The notes: a model not told the origin generated them from the sequence alone. DNA of 64,000 nt from Tridacna crocea (GCA_943736015.1 OX031068.1:29563296-29627295); one strand, 5' to 3'. Positions 31,830 to 41,990 are shown, counted from the first letter of the stretch. Translations and numbers: made by a program.

Positions 31830-32355
31830 GAAAAAGGTTTTATTCGTCCTCAAGGTAGAGAACTCTGGAAAGGATGATGTCCTTGTTAACCCTTTCCCAA
31901 ACGGCAAACTTTAGACCAGACCAAACGGAAATCATTTTGCAGATGATAAATTAACAGTTGCTAAACAGATGATTGTTCTATATGATAGGGTAGAAAACAT
32001 GGTGGGAAAAGGAGAAAATGCTGGTTACCAGCATTTTCTCCTTTTCCCACCATGTTTTCAGAAGGCTTCTATTCCTGACCCGTAAAAACCAGGGATTGTT
32101 TGGGAAAGGGTTAAAAGCAAAGGCAACTAAACTTCCATTGATCTATCACAGGATATCGATAATTTCATTATGGACACCGTTACTATGAATAGAACACTGT
32201 CTCTGTACAAGGTTTTATTCGTACTCAAGGTAGAGAACCCTTGAAAATATTCAACGAAAATGATGACGTTATTGTTAAAAGTAAAGGCAACTGAAACTCC
32301 ATTGGTCTATCATAGGATATCGAAAATTTCATTATGGACACCGTTACTATAAATA
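31830..32355 (+). repeat. Tandem duplication, one unit carrying a family A insertion
   Basis: AGGTTTTATTCGTCCTCAAG, GTAGAGAACTC, ATGATGTCCTTG and TTAA, AAAGCAAAGGCAACTAAAC, CATTATGGACACCGTTACTA in unit 1 recur at 32209-32355 in unit 2. Unit 1 contains the MITE at 31890-32110. Unit 2 has an uninterrupted TTAA at 32275-32278. Confidence 0.92.
31890..32110 (-). repeat. Family A MITE, complete 221 bp, with empty site nearby
   Basis: TTAA at 31886-31889 and 32111-32114. Ends CCCTTTCCCAAACGG and TTGTTTGGGAAAGGG. Both stem arms share a substitution giving ACATGGTGGG and CCCACCATGT. The nearby duplicate lacks the element and has one TTAA. Confidence 0.96.
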
Positions 32356-32359
32356 AAAG

Positions 32360-33367
32360 ATTGGCGAGTGTCTCTACATCGTGTATATTGTAGTATGACA
32401 AGATGTGCAACGATATCGAAGAAATTTGATTCCTGTCTCCTTTCAAGTATGATATTTAATCGAAAACGGAAAGATATATATCAAGTTACGAGGTTAATGG
32501 GAAATTCGTAGCTTGTTATAAGGCCATGCTGTATTTCTTCATTGTGTCGAACTTTGCAACAACTTTCAAGCTTTAGCGAGTGCTTTTGTCAAATTCCATT
32601 CAGAATTTTACTGCTGTCCCTAATCGACATCGCCAGTTGACGTCATGATTTTGAAATTTCTGTTGGGAATAACGCTATGAAAATTGTTATTAGATCTAGA
32701 TCTAGTTATTTCACGGAAGTTAAAAAAAAAATCATCAAAATTTCCGACCGCTATGAAGTAATGATCGTCATCAGGCAGCAAACGACTGTGCAAAGTCGTA
32801 TGCAAAAGGAAAGATGTGGTGGCTATTTGTGTAGGGCTTGTTCAAAAATTGGTAGATTTTTACGTAGTCCGGGTATGCCGATGTAAGTTGTAATAGACAC
32901 CGGTAAATCAGCCATTACGTTAAGATTTTTATTGTTGTTGTTGCTGTTTTCGGTGGCATGCTTTTAAGATAGATTTAATCTTAGATTATTGTAAGTTTCC
33001 AAGAAAAGCAATTCATAAAGTAGACTTTATACGAACAGTCTACGAACTTGACAGCTAACCCTCGCAGATGGGTTTACAAAAGATTTTCTTGTATAACATT
33101 ACCCTCGCCTTCGAAAGTTGCAAACGGCTTTTGCGATCAAACAGTAGCGTTGATCTTACTATTTTATTTATCTTTTTTTTTTTTTCAAGAAAAAGCTTGC
33201 TCAGTTTCCAGATTGCTATATCCTGATGTGGCACAATTCATTATCCCCCGGCGAAATAGGGGATTATAATTAAACAATGAACACGAAAATACGAAAATCT
33301 GAAAAATGTATTGGTGACTTTATGTTTTCATTTAAATTAGTATCACGAATTTCATCTATCATTTTGC
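32360..33367. other. Unassigned; possible splice donor at 32883
   Basis: A 69-codon plus-strand frame (32677-32886) ends exactly at GATGTAAGTTG, a good donor consensus, but its peptide is lysine- and arginine-rich with no domain I know. Not called as a gene. Confidence 0.3.
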
Positions 33368-33372
33368 ATCTT

Positions 33373-36011
33373 CACTGTATGGAAACTCTGTACGGGAAAT
33401 TTCTTCGGTGAATTCAAGATGGCGGACACGTATTATTGACAAAGTAAGTGTCGTTTAATTTTGGTCCATACTTGTTTCAAATTGCATCCCCTACATTGAG
33501 TAAGGTACCAATCTAAAGGGCTTTGATTAAAAAATCAAGCGATAGCAGCTTATAAGAAAACGGGAGTGCCTCTTGTCCGTAATCCCGCGATGAACATGAT
33601 GTTTTGATGAAGTTGAAAAACTAAGCGGGAGACCGGAAGAAAACTGGCTTTATTTCATCGAATAGAAAGCTAGTGATAAAAGAATGTGCCTCGATCGGTG
33701 GGGAAATGTCATATTCTTACAACTGTACCAAAATGCGTTGCTTATATTTACTGATTTAGCTGTTATTAAGTTTTGAAATTTTGCATGGTGTACTCTTCAG
33801 TGCAAACCGAAACTAAACTGCTGTACGGTTGGGTGATCGGAATTTCTGTTCGCTTCGGTAACAAATATGAAGTCAAAAATCTGTACGCTTCGGTGAAAAT
33901 GATTAAAGGAGAAAAATGCTAGAACAGTCTATTTGTACTTTCAGCACAGCGAGAATTCCTCATACAAGTACATGAAACCAATTTGTGTCATTTACTCTAC
34001 ATCTTGTTTGTTATGTTAAAACCGTATAAAGCCTCAAAAATGAGTCACGCCAGAGTTTCCTGGCTTTGTAAGGATTTGATAGAGAATTCTTTGTTTTTCC
34101 TATTTTCTAAATGAAAAGTACGAGTCATTTCAAAATAGTGTTCAAAATTGGTGTGAATTAAAAAAGAACTTATCCCCAGATAAAACTACATTGTATCAAC
34201 GCATTCGGATGACCTCGATCAAGACCTTTTATTCGGGTATACTAAATACCGGAGTGTAACAAAAAAAATATATATATGTTATCAACATTATCAGAATATA
34301 ACAAAAAAAATTAAGTTCCATGTATATAGTTCTAAAGTAGAACAATGAAAGCAGAAGAAAAAGAAAATACCACTAAAGTAAATCCTCATTCGTGTAACTG
34401 AAATATAAAAGTGGGAGTTTATAAAAGCTTAAAAATGAAAGCTACGGAATAAGGACAATGTCCCTTGGAAATGCTTACAAAAGGATGATATAAAGGGGTC
34501 GTAACTCAGAAAACGATGTAATGAAGACAGAGTTGCCTGAGTGTGCTGTATAATCATCCAGAGTTTCTAGTCAAAGGATTTGATACTTTGGAAATTAACG
34601 TCGAAATTAGTGTGTGTTTTTCTTCCCTAAATGAAAAGAGAGCTATGGTTCTTCCAGGCTGACTTTCTCAGTTCTATCAATGTATGAAAAAAAATTGACG
34701 GTTTCAATTAATGAAAAAACGCATAATTTATGCTAAAGCAAAACTCTTAAATGTGTTTAAAAGGTCTCTTAAGGTATAAAGAATAAAATGATCACTTACG
34801 CGATATCAATGTAAATTAAAAATGAGCTATAGCTACAATGAAGTGCACAAAGGAGTTTTGTATTGCATTTTTCACTGCCGGTTCTTAGTGTTTGAAAAGT
34901 CAAGCCAAAGCTCAGAGATGTGTCATTGTTTGATTCGGGCTTTATATGGTTTTCCAACTGGTTCTGTTCCGATCAACACAAAGTTTGCTCTGAAAGTGCT
35001 TCATGTGTTCACTGGGCTTGGGTTCTAAAAATGCGTTGCCAACAGACATACAAACATAACCAGTGTTCTTTGTGGAATTCTAATCAACACCATCCACAAA
35101 AAGTTACTAAAAATCTACATTACCTACTGAGCCACGGAGGACCTCTGATCAATAAATGATGATAGAAGAGGTACGGTTCTATATTTCGCTTTTCACATAA
35201 TGCGTCTTTGAAGTTTATACTAAGGATCCGATGGCTTCTACATTTTTGGTGTCGGACCAAGACAAAAACCTTAAGTTTATTATTTTTATGTCAAAGGTCC
35301 ATATACCTATACATGCATACAAGATGCTTCTGTTCATGTTGCTCAGCACTTCTCAATAACGAGCCATTTTAGTGTGCGAAGTTGTGGATTTATACATCAC
35401 GTTTCTTTGAGTTCAACATAAAAAAATCAAGTAAATGATCAATGTAGGCTGTTCGTACATTTCCTTTTTTTCTCCCCTTAATCGTTTTCACCGAAGCGTA
35501 CAGATTTTTGACTTCATATTTGTTACCGAAGCGTACAAAACTTTCGATCACCCAACCGTACAGCAGTTTAGTTTCGGTTTGCACCGAAGAGTACACCATG
35601 CAAAATTTCAAAACTTAATAACAGCTAAATCAGTAAATATAAGCAATGTATTTTGGTACAGTTGTAAGAATATGACATTTCCCCACCGATCGAGGCACAT
35701 TCTTTTATCATTAGCTTTCTATTCGATGAAATAAAGCCAGTTTTCTTCCGGTCTCCCGCTTAGTTTTTCAACTTCATCAAAACATCATGTTCATCGCGGG
35801 ATTACGGACAAGAGGCACTCCCGTTTCCTCATAAGCTACTATCGCTTGATTTTTCAATCAAAGGTCTTTGGATTGGTACCTTACTCGTTGTAGGGGATGC
35901 AATTTGAAACAAGTATGGACTAAAATTAAACGACACTTACTTTGTCAATAATACGTGTCCGCCATCTTGAATTCACCGAAGAAATTTCCCGTACAGAGTT
36001 TCCATACAGTG
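33373..36011. mobile_element. Long-TIR DNA element N, 2639 bp
   Basis: Arms of about 545 bp (33373-33917 and 35465-36011) are inverted and highly similar. The ends read CACTGTATGGAAACTC and GAGTTTCCATACAGTG. The 5-bp direct repeats ATCTT at 33368-33372 and 36012-36016 are the target duplication. Between the arms lie about 1.5 kb of AT-rich sequence with only short frames and no transposase that I can recognise, so it is probably non-autonomous. 5-bp target duplications and CAC-starting ends are features of the Transib/RAG-like group; other superfamilies with 5-bp duplications remain possible. Confidence 0.92.
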
Positions 36012-36162
36012 ATCTTTTCAAACGCAAATAGACGCGTATTGGTGAAAACTTTTAAGCGTCTTTTGAAAATGATTTCACATGAGTTACAATTCGCTACGTC
36101 ATAATGAATAGTGTGACGTCAGTGCACGGCGATCCAGAAAATGTGGAAGCTTTTCACAATCT

Positions 36163-36633
36163 CACTGTATGGAAACTCTGAACGGGAAATTTCTTCGGTG
36201 AATTCAAGATGGCAGACACGTGTTATTGACAAAGTAAGTGTCGTTTAATTTTGGTCCAAACTTGTTTCAAATTGCATCCCCTACAACGAGTAAGGTACCA
36301 ATCTAAAGAGCTTTGATTGAAAAATCAAGCGATAGTAGCTTATGAGAAAACGGGAGTGCCTCTTGTCCGTAATCCCGCGCTGAACATGATGTTTTGATGA
36401 AGATGATAAACGAAGCGGGAGACCGGAAGAAAAATGGCTTTATTTCAAGGAATAGAAAGCTAATGATAAAAGAATGTGTCTCGATCGGTGGGGAAATGTA
36501 CCTTACTCGTTGTCGGAGATGCAATTTGAAACAAGTTTGGACCAAAATTAAACGACAGTTACTTTGTCAATAACACGTATCCGCCATCTTGAATTCACCG
36601 AAGAAATTTCCCGTACAGAGTTTCCATACAGTG
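36163..36633. mobile_element. Element N, 471-bp deletion derivative
   Basis: Same ends (CACTGTATGG...CATACAGTG) with its own target duplication AATCT at 36158-36162 and 36634-36638. About 337 bp of left arm is joined to about 135 bp of right arm near GGGAAATGTACCTTACTCG, so the centre and part of one arm are deleted. It inserted independently about 150 bp from the longer copy. Confidence 0.93.
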
Positions 36634-36709
36634 AATCTGTCTCTCCGATTTTCTCCCTCTGTCACTTTCTGTCTTTCTTTGTATGCACGTGTCCCTCTTT
36701 TCTCTCATA

Positions 36710-36963
36710 TAGCCATTAATACGCGACCAGGTACATTCAGCTATTTGCCTAAAATGTCATTTCAGATCAGCCTGCGCAGTCTACGCAAGCTAATCCGAAA
36801 CGTTTTTTATGTAATTTTATGTTTTTCGCAAGTCTACTGTGGCACAAAATCTAATGTAATCGTAAAGTGCCGTCTCGGATTAGCCTGCGCGGACTGCACA
36901 AGCTGATCCGAGACGGCACTTTACCAAAATGTCCGAAGGCCCCTTTTTGCGTGTTGCAAGCCA
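36710..36963 (+). repeat. Family F MITE, copy 4
   Basis: TA flanks at 36708-36709 and 36964-36965. The left end has decayed (TAGCCATTAATACGCGACC); the right end TTTTTGCGTGTTGCAAGCCA is better. Second hairpin TCTCGGATTAGCCTGCGCGG. Confidence 0.88.
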
Positions 36964-37144
36964 TATAGCAACCCTTACAAATATTTAGGAATTGAAACAA
37001 AAAAAAAAAAGAGAAAAAATATATCCCCTAAATGAAGGAAAACCCAAAAATCAATTCCTCCAGAGAGACGTTATTCGACTAAAGCATGGATAAGATCAAC
37101 ATTTATTTTCCTTAACGTGATATTTGGAAGATCTCCTGTCTTAA

Positions 37145-37372
37145 CCCTTTACCAACCCGGAGGAATGTGATTCTGTTGAAAAACATCCTGGGAAAAGGAG
37201 TAAATGCTGGTTAAAAAACAAGCAATTTCTCCTTGTCTCACAATTTTTTTTTCTTTCCTTGTCTTACATTTGTTTCTATAGATTTAATGATGAATTGCCC
37301 AAGTTAAGATTAATTTTGTCTGCAAACGCGTGCAGTTTGTATCCGTCTGAATCCTTGTTGTCGGGTAAAGGG
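37145..37372 (+). repeat. Family A MITE, diverged
   Basis: TTAA at 37141-37144. Left end CCCTTTACCAACCCGG; stem GGGAAAAGGAGTAAATGCTGG with a loop of about 12 bp; right end TTGTTGTCGGGTAAAGGG. Confidence 0.85.
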
Positions 37373-37495
37373 TTATTGAAAACTAGGAAATTGTATTTCT
37401 CGGACCTTTTATAACCCTTCTGCTGCTAGGCGTGACCCGAGGATCTGTAAAAGATGGCGTACATCAAGTTCACATTGCATAGAACGTGCAGGCTG

Positions 37496-37692
37496 GGACC
37501 ATTATTCACCAACCATTTTTAAGAATATTCCCTGTCTTATTATCCAAGATTTTCTAAATTTGAAAGTAAAACCATTTCTGATTGGCTGAACCATTCGGTT
37601 CAGCCAGTCAGAAGTAATGTTACTTTGAAATTTAGACAATTCTAGAGAATAAGACTGAGAACGTTCTTGAGAAATGTTGGTAAATAAGACCC
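37496..37692. repeat. Family E fold-back (nested, first of pair)
   Basis: GGACCATTATTCACCAACCA to TGTTGGTAAATAAGACCCC. Centre GATTGGCTGAACCATTCGG and mirror GTTCAGCCAGTCAGAAG. Confidence 0.88.
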
Positions 37693-37694
37693 CA

Positions 37695-37857
37695 GGGCCC
37701 GTATTCTCCAAGGTTTTCCAAGTTTGTAAGTAACACAACTTCCGATTGGCTAAACCATTCGGTTTAGCCAATCAGAAGTTGTGTTACTTACAAATGTAGA
37801 AAATTTTGGAGAATAAGACAAAGAACGTTCTTAAGAATGGTTGGTGAATACGGGCCC
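37695..37857. repeat. Family E fold-back (nested, second of pair)
   Basis: GGGCCCGTATTCTCCAAGG to GGTTGGTGAATACGGGCCC, head-to-tail with the preceding copy. The left arm has a deletion of about 30 bp. Confidence 0.9.
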
Positions 37858-38016
37858 TGATCTTGGATATACACTGTCTGATAAAACGATTGTATTAAAT
37901 CAAAGTACTGACAGTACTGAAAAAACAGCGAGCTGGCAATTAATTATTTGATGACGTTTTAAGCAATAATTGATTCGAGGTAGAAGATCATTTACTGTAT
38001 GATTTGCACAAGTAAA

Positions 38017-38310
38017 TTTAAAGGACAAAATTTTGGACAAATCCAAATCCAAAGCATTTGCAGACACAATTTACATGAGACCTAAATATTATGTAGGGTT
38101 TGCTAGGGTAAGTTCAAAGTGGGTGAAAACTTGGGGAAATGAGGTAAAGCGTAATAGCATTATAAACCATAATTTTGAAAGAAATGAACAACATAAGGAG
38201 TCAATGATACTCAGGACGCGTTCTAGATTGACTCTTTACCACTCAATCCAGAGTTTGAACAACACTGAGAGAGGCGGCTTTTAAAAAACTGTGTGAAAAG
38301 GAGAAACATT
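38017..38310 (-). repeat. Family A MITE, two decayed fragments
   Basis: GACAAAATTTTGGACAAATC and GCATTTGCAGACACAATTT at the left; GACTCTTTACCACTCAATCC, GAGAGGCGGCTTTTAAAAAA and GTGAAAAGGAGAAAC at 38227-38310. The halves are separated by unrelated sequence. Confidence 0.6.
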
Positions 38311-39420
38311 TTATTGGTTATTTAGATATGGAAGTAATAGATCAAGACTTTATGCTATAATGATGTATGTAAGTAGCAGAAGTAGAATATCATAGCCTAT
38401 TTGGTTCTTTAATTATTTGTGAACAAAATTATAACCATTCAAGAAAAAAACTTAAACATACAAATTTCTCTTAATTCTCTGTGAAGCCTTTACGGATTTT
38501 TTTTTTGACAATTTATCACTCTCTTGCACTCCGGCTCATTCACATCTGCAGTGGGCTCAGAAAATAGTCCGTCATTATGTGATTTTTTGTCACATGACCA
38601 TAACTTAAAATGGCGACACAAACGCCGGTGAAAGAAAGACCGATATCGATTGTTTGTATGCTGTTCAAACAGCGGACGGCCAATCAGACTTAGTGGTTGT
38701 GAAAAAGAAGGTTGAGAGGGTTTTTCTGAAAAGATTAAATGTCTTTTAAACGACGATAACTTGTTTTTTAATCTTACAACTTAGATCCATCAGTGTGTCA
38801 AAACTCTTGTCATCATTCATGGGCGCAGTCATTTTTGTTAAAATTGGCGCAAGATTCTGATCAGTGAACAAGCTTGAAAAAAGTAGTTCCATTGTATACA
38901 GGTAAATTCATCAATTGAATGCACCTATATTGTATCCAGAATCATATTTCCTTTGTCTACTTTATAATGTTACACAGTAAGAAAACATGTTTTCCTCGGT
39001 TTGACAAGATTCTTGTCATTTAGCCCATTGCAGAGACGTATGGTGAGAGTAACGAACAACAACTCTGCTTCGAGATTGACAATTCATATAGGAAATTAAG
39101 TATATTAATTATCCGATGACACACAGCATGATTCAAACGTTTAAATTTCAAATGTAATATTTAGTGTAGATCTCGTTCGAGGGTTCTGCCTTTGATGAGA
39201 CAGCCGATCAGAGTCTACACAATCTAAATAGTCTAATATGTTCATTTCACGGGAGACACACCTTGATCGGAAACATTTCGCTGATATGGCATCCAATCTA
39301 CATCTTTTTTCCCTTTTATTGACATTCTTTTATTTAATCACTTTTCCGCGAAACAGTGTTTTTCCGCCAAATTATTTCATATTAATTAATGTTTTTTGAC
39401 GTGACGTCATGCCCGTTAAT
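38311..39420. other. Repeat-poor stretch with a weak gene-start signal
   Basis: At 38610 an ATG in AAAATGGCGACAC opens a 27-residue frame (MATQTPVKERPISIVCMLFK...) just downstream of GTCACATGACC. CCAAT and GC-richer sequence follow. It is too short to call without transcript data. No dispersed family seen here. Confidence 0.25.
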
Positions 39421-39430
39421 AAATGTTATT

Positions 39431-39462
39431 CCTGAAGAAGGCGTTATGCCAAAACGTTGGAC
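39431..39462 (+). other. Hammerhead-like core motif, degenerate
   Basis: CCTGAAGAAGGCGTTATGCC followed by AAAACGTTGG. It resembles a hammerhead arrangement (CTGANGA, short GC stem, GAAAC), but two core positions differ, so self-cleavage is unlikely. Confidence 0.2.
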
Positions 39463-39736
39463 GAAATATGAAATGTTATTAAACGTGTTGTTTTTTCTGC
39501 TTAATAATCATTTTTTACGGAGTTAAGCAGACGATAAAAAGAATGATTAGACAAGACTTACCGACAATGGTGCGAAAGCGAAGTTTGATCTGGATTTTAT
39601 CGTCTGCTAACTCCTGAATGGTTTACAGACCCTCCCACCCAGCCTGTGTGCTGGTATTTCTCTGTTCAAGAAAATTATCGATTTTACATTTTCATGAAAA
39701 TTCAGATAAAAATTCAACTTCCCTCCGTTGCCGGGC

Positions 39737-39788
39737 CCGGATGGGCAACCGGTAGCGACGATAAATAAACGGAAATAACCAACCAAAT
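39737..39788 (+). mobile_element. SINE 3' tail fragment
   Basis: CGGATGGGCAACCGGTAGCG, ACGATAAATAAACGGAAATA matches the tail of the two SINEs at 40231-40824. No head or body. Confidence 0.85.
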
Positions 39789-40230
39789 CCGTGAGGTCGA
39801 CGAGTAATTATAGTTACGCGGATAGAATTGAGAAAGGTATTCGTACGTTTACTCGTGTCTGTTATGGCATAATTCCATTACACGGCAGTACAACAACAAG
39901 GGTTTAACTGGTGTTGCAATGTCAGTCTGGGTTAAACTCTACTTCCAGAATGTTTTCTACCTGTACACAAATTTCCTCATGCGAAATGCAGTTATTGAAT
40001 ATTGAAGTTTTGTTACCTCCCTTTAACACGTATATCAAAAACTTAAAATTCTGTTTGCTGATAATGGAAGTATGCGATATTTTGTTGCAAAAATCTAATA
40101 TTTGTGAAAAGTAACATGAACTTTTAAATAAAATAATGTACTGTATTAGAGTTGTTATTAATTTCATTCACCTTAGCAAAGACTGGTAAGATATTTTTAA
40201 ATTAGATCGATATCCCACAGTAACTTCCCA

Positions 40231-40521
40231 CCAGCCGATATAGCTCAGTAGGTAGAGCGTAGGACTTGTGTCCTAGAGGTTGTGGGTTCGAATCCACGGC
40301 TGGCCAACTAAAAATTAATAATAGTCTTTCGGATGAGACGTTAAACCGAGGTCCCGTGTGACGGTGCTACACACAGAGCACGTTAAAGAACCAGGCGGAA
40401 TTCTCAGTTGTTTCGTCCTGTATCCTTGCACTATCCCCCGTAACAACTAACCGTCTTCTGGGGGTGTCGCTCAGATGGGCAACCGGTAGCGACGATAAAT
40501 AAATGAAAATAATCAATCAAT
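40231..40521 (+). mobile_element. tRNA-headed MetaSINE, copy 1
   Basis: The tRNA-like head is 40231-40305: box A TAGCTCAGTAGGTAGAGC, box B GGTTCGAATCC, and CCAGCCG pairing with CGGCTGG. The anticodon loop is not of normal length, so it is not a functional tRNA. The central conserved block TTTCGGATGAGACGTTAAAC at about 40327 I recognise as the Meta domain shared by a SINE superfamily of invertebrates. The tail is GATAAATAAATGAAAATAAT. Internal pol III promoter expected. Confidence 0.88.
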
Positions 40522-40533
40522 CAGTAACTTCCA

Positions 40534-40634
40534 CCAGCCGATATAGCTCAGTAGGTAGAGCGTAGGACTTGTGTCCTAGAGGTTGTGGGTTCGAATCCCC
40601 GGCTGGCCAACTAAAAAAAAAAAATTTACTAATA

Positions 40635-40665
<31 letters not shown>

Positions 40666-40824
40666 CGTGTGACGGTGCTACACACCGAGCACGTTTAAGA
40701 ACCAGGCGGAATTCTCAGTAGTTTCGTCCTGTATCCTTGCACTATCCCCCGTAACAACTAACCGTCTCCTGGGGGCGTCGCTCAGATGGGCAACCGGTAG
40801 CGACGATAAATAAACGAAAATAAT
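40534..40824 (+). mobile_element. tRNA-headed MetaSINE, copy 2
   Basis: Nearly identical to copy 1 with a few substitutions and a longer A run after the head (about 40613-40624). Head 40534-40609; Meta block at about 40637. Ends AATAAACGAAAATAAT before the third CAGTAACTTCC. Confidence 0.9.
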
Positions 40825-40835
40825 CAGTAACTTCC

Positions 40836-40888
40836 AGAGGATTCGTTCTTAGGGTCATCAAAAGTAGGAATTGTGTGGTGATGGGACG
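40836..40888 (-). repeat. Family A right-end fragment
   Basis: GGATTCGTTCTTAGGGTCAT, CAAAAGTAGG and GTGTGGTGATGGG lie directly after the SINE target repeat, which suggests the SINEs entered an existing family A copy. Confidence 0.75.
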
Positions 40889-40988
40889 ATTGCCACGCCA
40901 CGATTAACTTTAAGTTCTGATAGGATCATCACGACTTGCTCATGATTTCAATCGTGGCGCGAATCGTGATAGTGGGAAGGTAGCATAA

Positions 40989-41195
40989 CCCATTACCACA
41001 CGATCATCCCGAGCTTTAACGACTTCGTAGAAGGATGTTGAGAACATTCTGTGAAGGAGAAAATGCTGCTCCTTTTTCCACAATGTTTTCTTCCCCCATC
41101 CAAAACAAAAAAATCGTCATTACAGTAAAATTCAATTTTTCGTCTGCAAATCCTTTCAATTTGGACGGTCTAAATTTTTGTCGTTTGGTAATGAG
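40989..41195 (+). repeat. Family A MITE, shortened stem
   Basis: CCCATTACCACACGATCATC; one arm is reduced to GAAGGAGAAAATGCTG and the mirror to CTCCTTTTTCCACAATGTTT; right end GTCGTTTGGTAATGAG. Confidence 0.88.
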
Positions 41196-41229
41196 TTCAA
41201 CCACTATTGCATGATAAACTGATACATGT

Positions 41230-41389
41230 ACCAAATTTTAGAAAAATATATTTGTTTTGAGAAAGGTCGAAAGCATTGTGGGAAAAGGAGAAGATGCTAG
41301 TCACCAGCATTTTCTCCTTTTCCCACAATGTTTTCTAAAGTCTTCTTTCTCAGGGTCATCAAAAGTAGGGATTGTGTGGTGATGGGTTA
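41230..41389 (-). repeat. Family A MITE, left end missing
   Basis: Palindrome at 41270-41335 (ATTGTGGGAAAAGGAGAAGA, mirror) and right end GTGTGGTGATGGG with TTAA. Confidence 0.88.
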
Positions 41390-41394
41390 AAGGG

Positions 41395-41525
41395 ATAGAA
41401 AACAATTTGGGAAACGGAATAAATGCATGTTATCAGCTATTTCTCCTTCTACTACCGGTAAATCTTCTTAAAGAAGACTGTTTTCTTAGGGTCGTTAAAA
41501 CTCAGCATTGTGTGGTAAAGACCTA
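41395..41525 (-). repeat. Family A MITE, decayed right half
   Basis: GATAGAAAACAATTTGGGAA, GGAATAAATGCATG, then TTTCTTAGGGTCGTTAAAAC and GTGTGGTAAAG. Confidence 0.65.
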
Positions 41526-41819
41526 ATTCTTTAAATATTATATATGTAGGTAAATTTTAGATCGAAAATCATGTTTATACATTATTCATAATGATACATT
41601 ATTGACTGCCTGATTTTTAACACCGTTTTCAACGTTTTTTTTTTTAGTTATATCACTGCGGCCAGTGCATCTATCCATTCCTTCTTGATATTTCTTTCAC
41701 TAGTACTTCACGCACTATTATTTCTGAACCACTGGCTGCTTTCCCACATATCCATCGTTGAAAAATAAATAGAAAGCTGTGAAGAAGGAATGAATTCTAT
41801 TTCAATAACTATCATTAAT

Positions 41820-41896
41820 CCCCTGAGTAGGGATTGCACCTTTGACCGCATGTTCCTAAGTCCTGTATGCCCCTGACTGAGCTATCAGGGCTTGGC
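41820..41896 (-). mobile_element. Degenerate tRNA-like sequence, reversed
   Basis: On the minus strand GCCCTGATAGCTCAGTCAGG, AGGACTTAGGAACATG and a box B-like GGTGCAATCCC. The arms do not form a good clover leaf. Probably an old SINE head or tRNA pseudogene. Confidence 0.45.
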
Positions 41897-41990
41897 TAAT
41901 GATACATTTAAATATTTAAATAATATTATTATGCTATGTTTTATCAACAGTTCCTGTCATTTATGAAAAAAAGGCACACAAAGCTACAAT

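Larger units (their letters stand above)
37453..37890. repeat. Family B hairpin split by two family E copies
   Basis: The left half (GGCGTACATCAAG, GCATAGAACGTGCAGGCTG) stops at about 37495. The right half (CTGATCTTGGATATACACTG, TCTGATAAAA) starts at 37857. The two E fold-backs lie between, with a possible CTG duplication at the junctions. Confidence 0.85.
40218..40835 (+). repeat. Three direct repeats CAGTAACTTCC bounding two SINEs
   Basis: CAGTAACTTCC occurs at 40218-40228, 40522-40532 and 40825-40835, before, between and after the two SINEs, as expected for target-site repeats. Confidence 0.92.

Noticed and set aside
33922..35460. Transposase gene inside element N
   Set aside because: Only frames up to 79 codons are present and none shows a DDE-type motif; the interior looks non-coding.
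40231..40609. Two apparent tRNA genes
   Set aside because: Box A and box B are good, but the anticodon arm cannot form a normal seven-base loop, and both are followed by the Meta block and a SINE tail.
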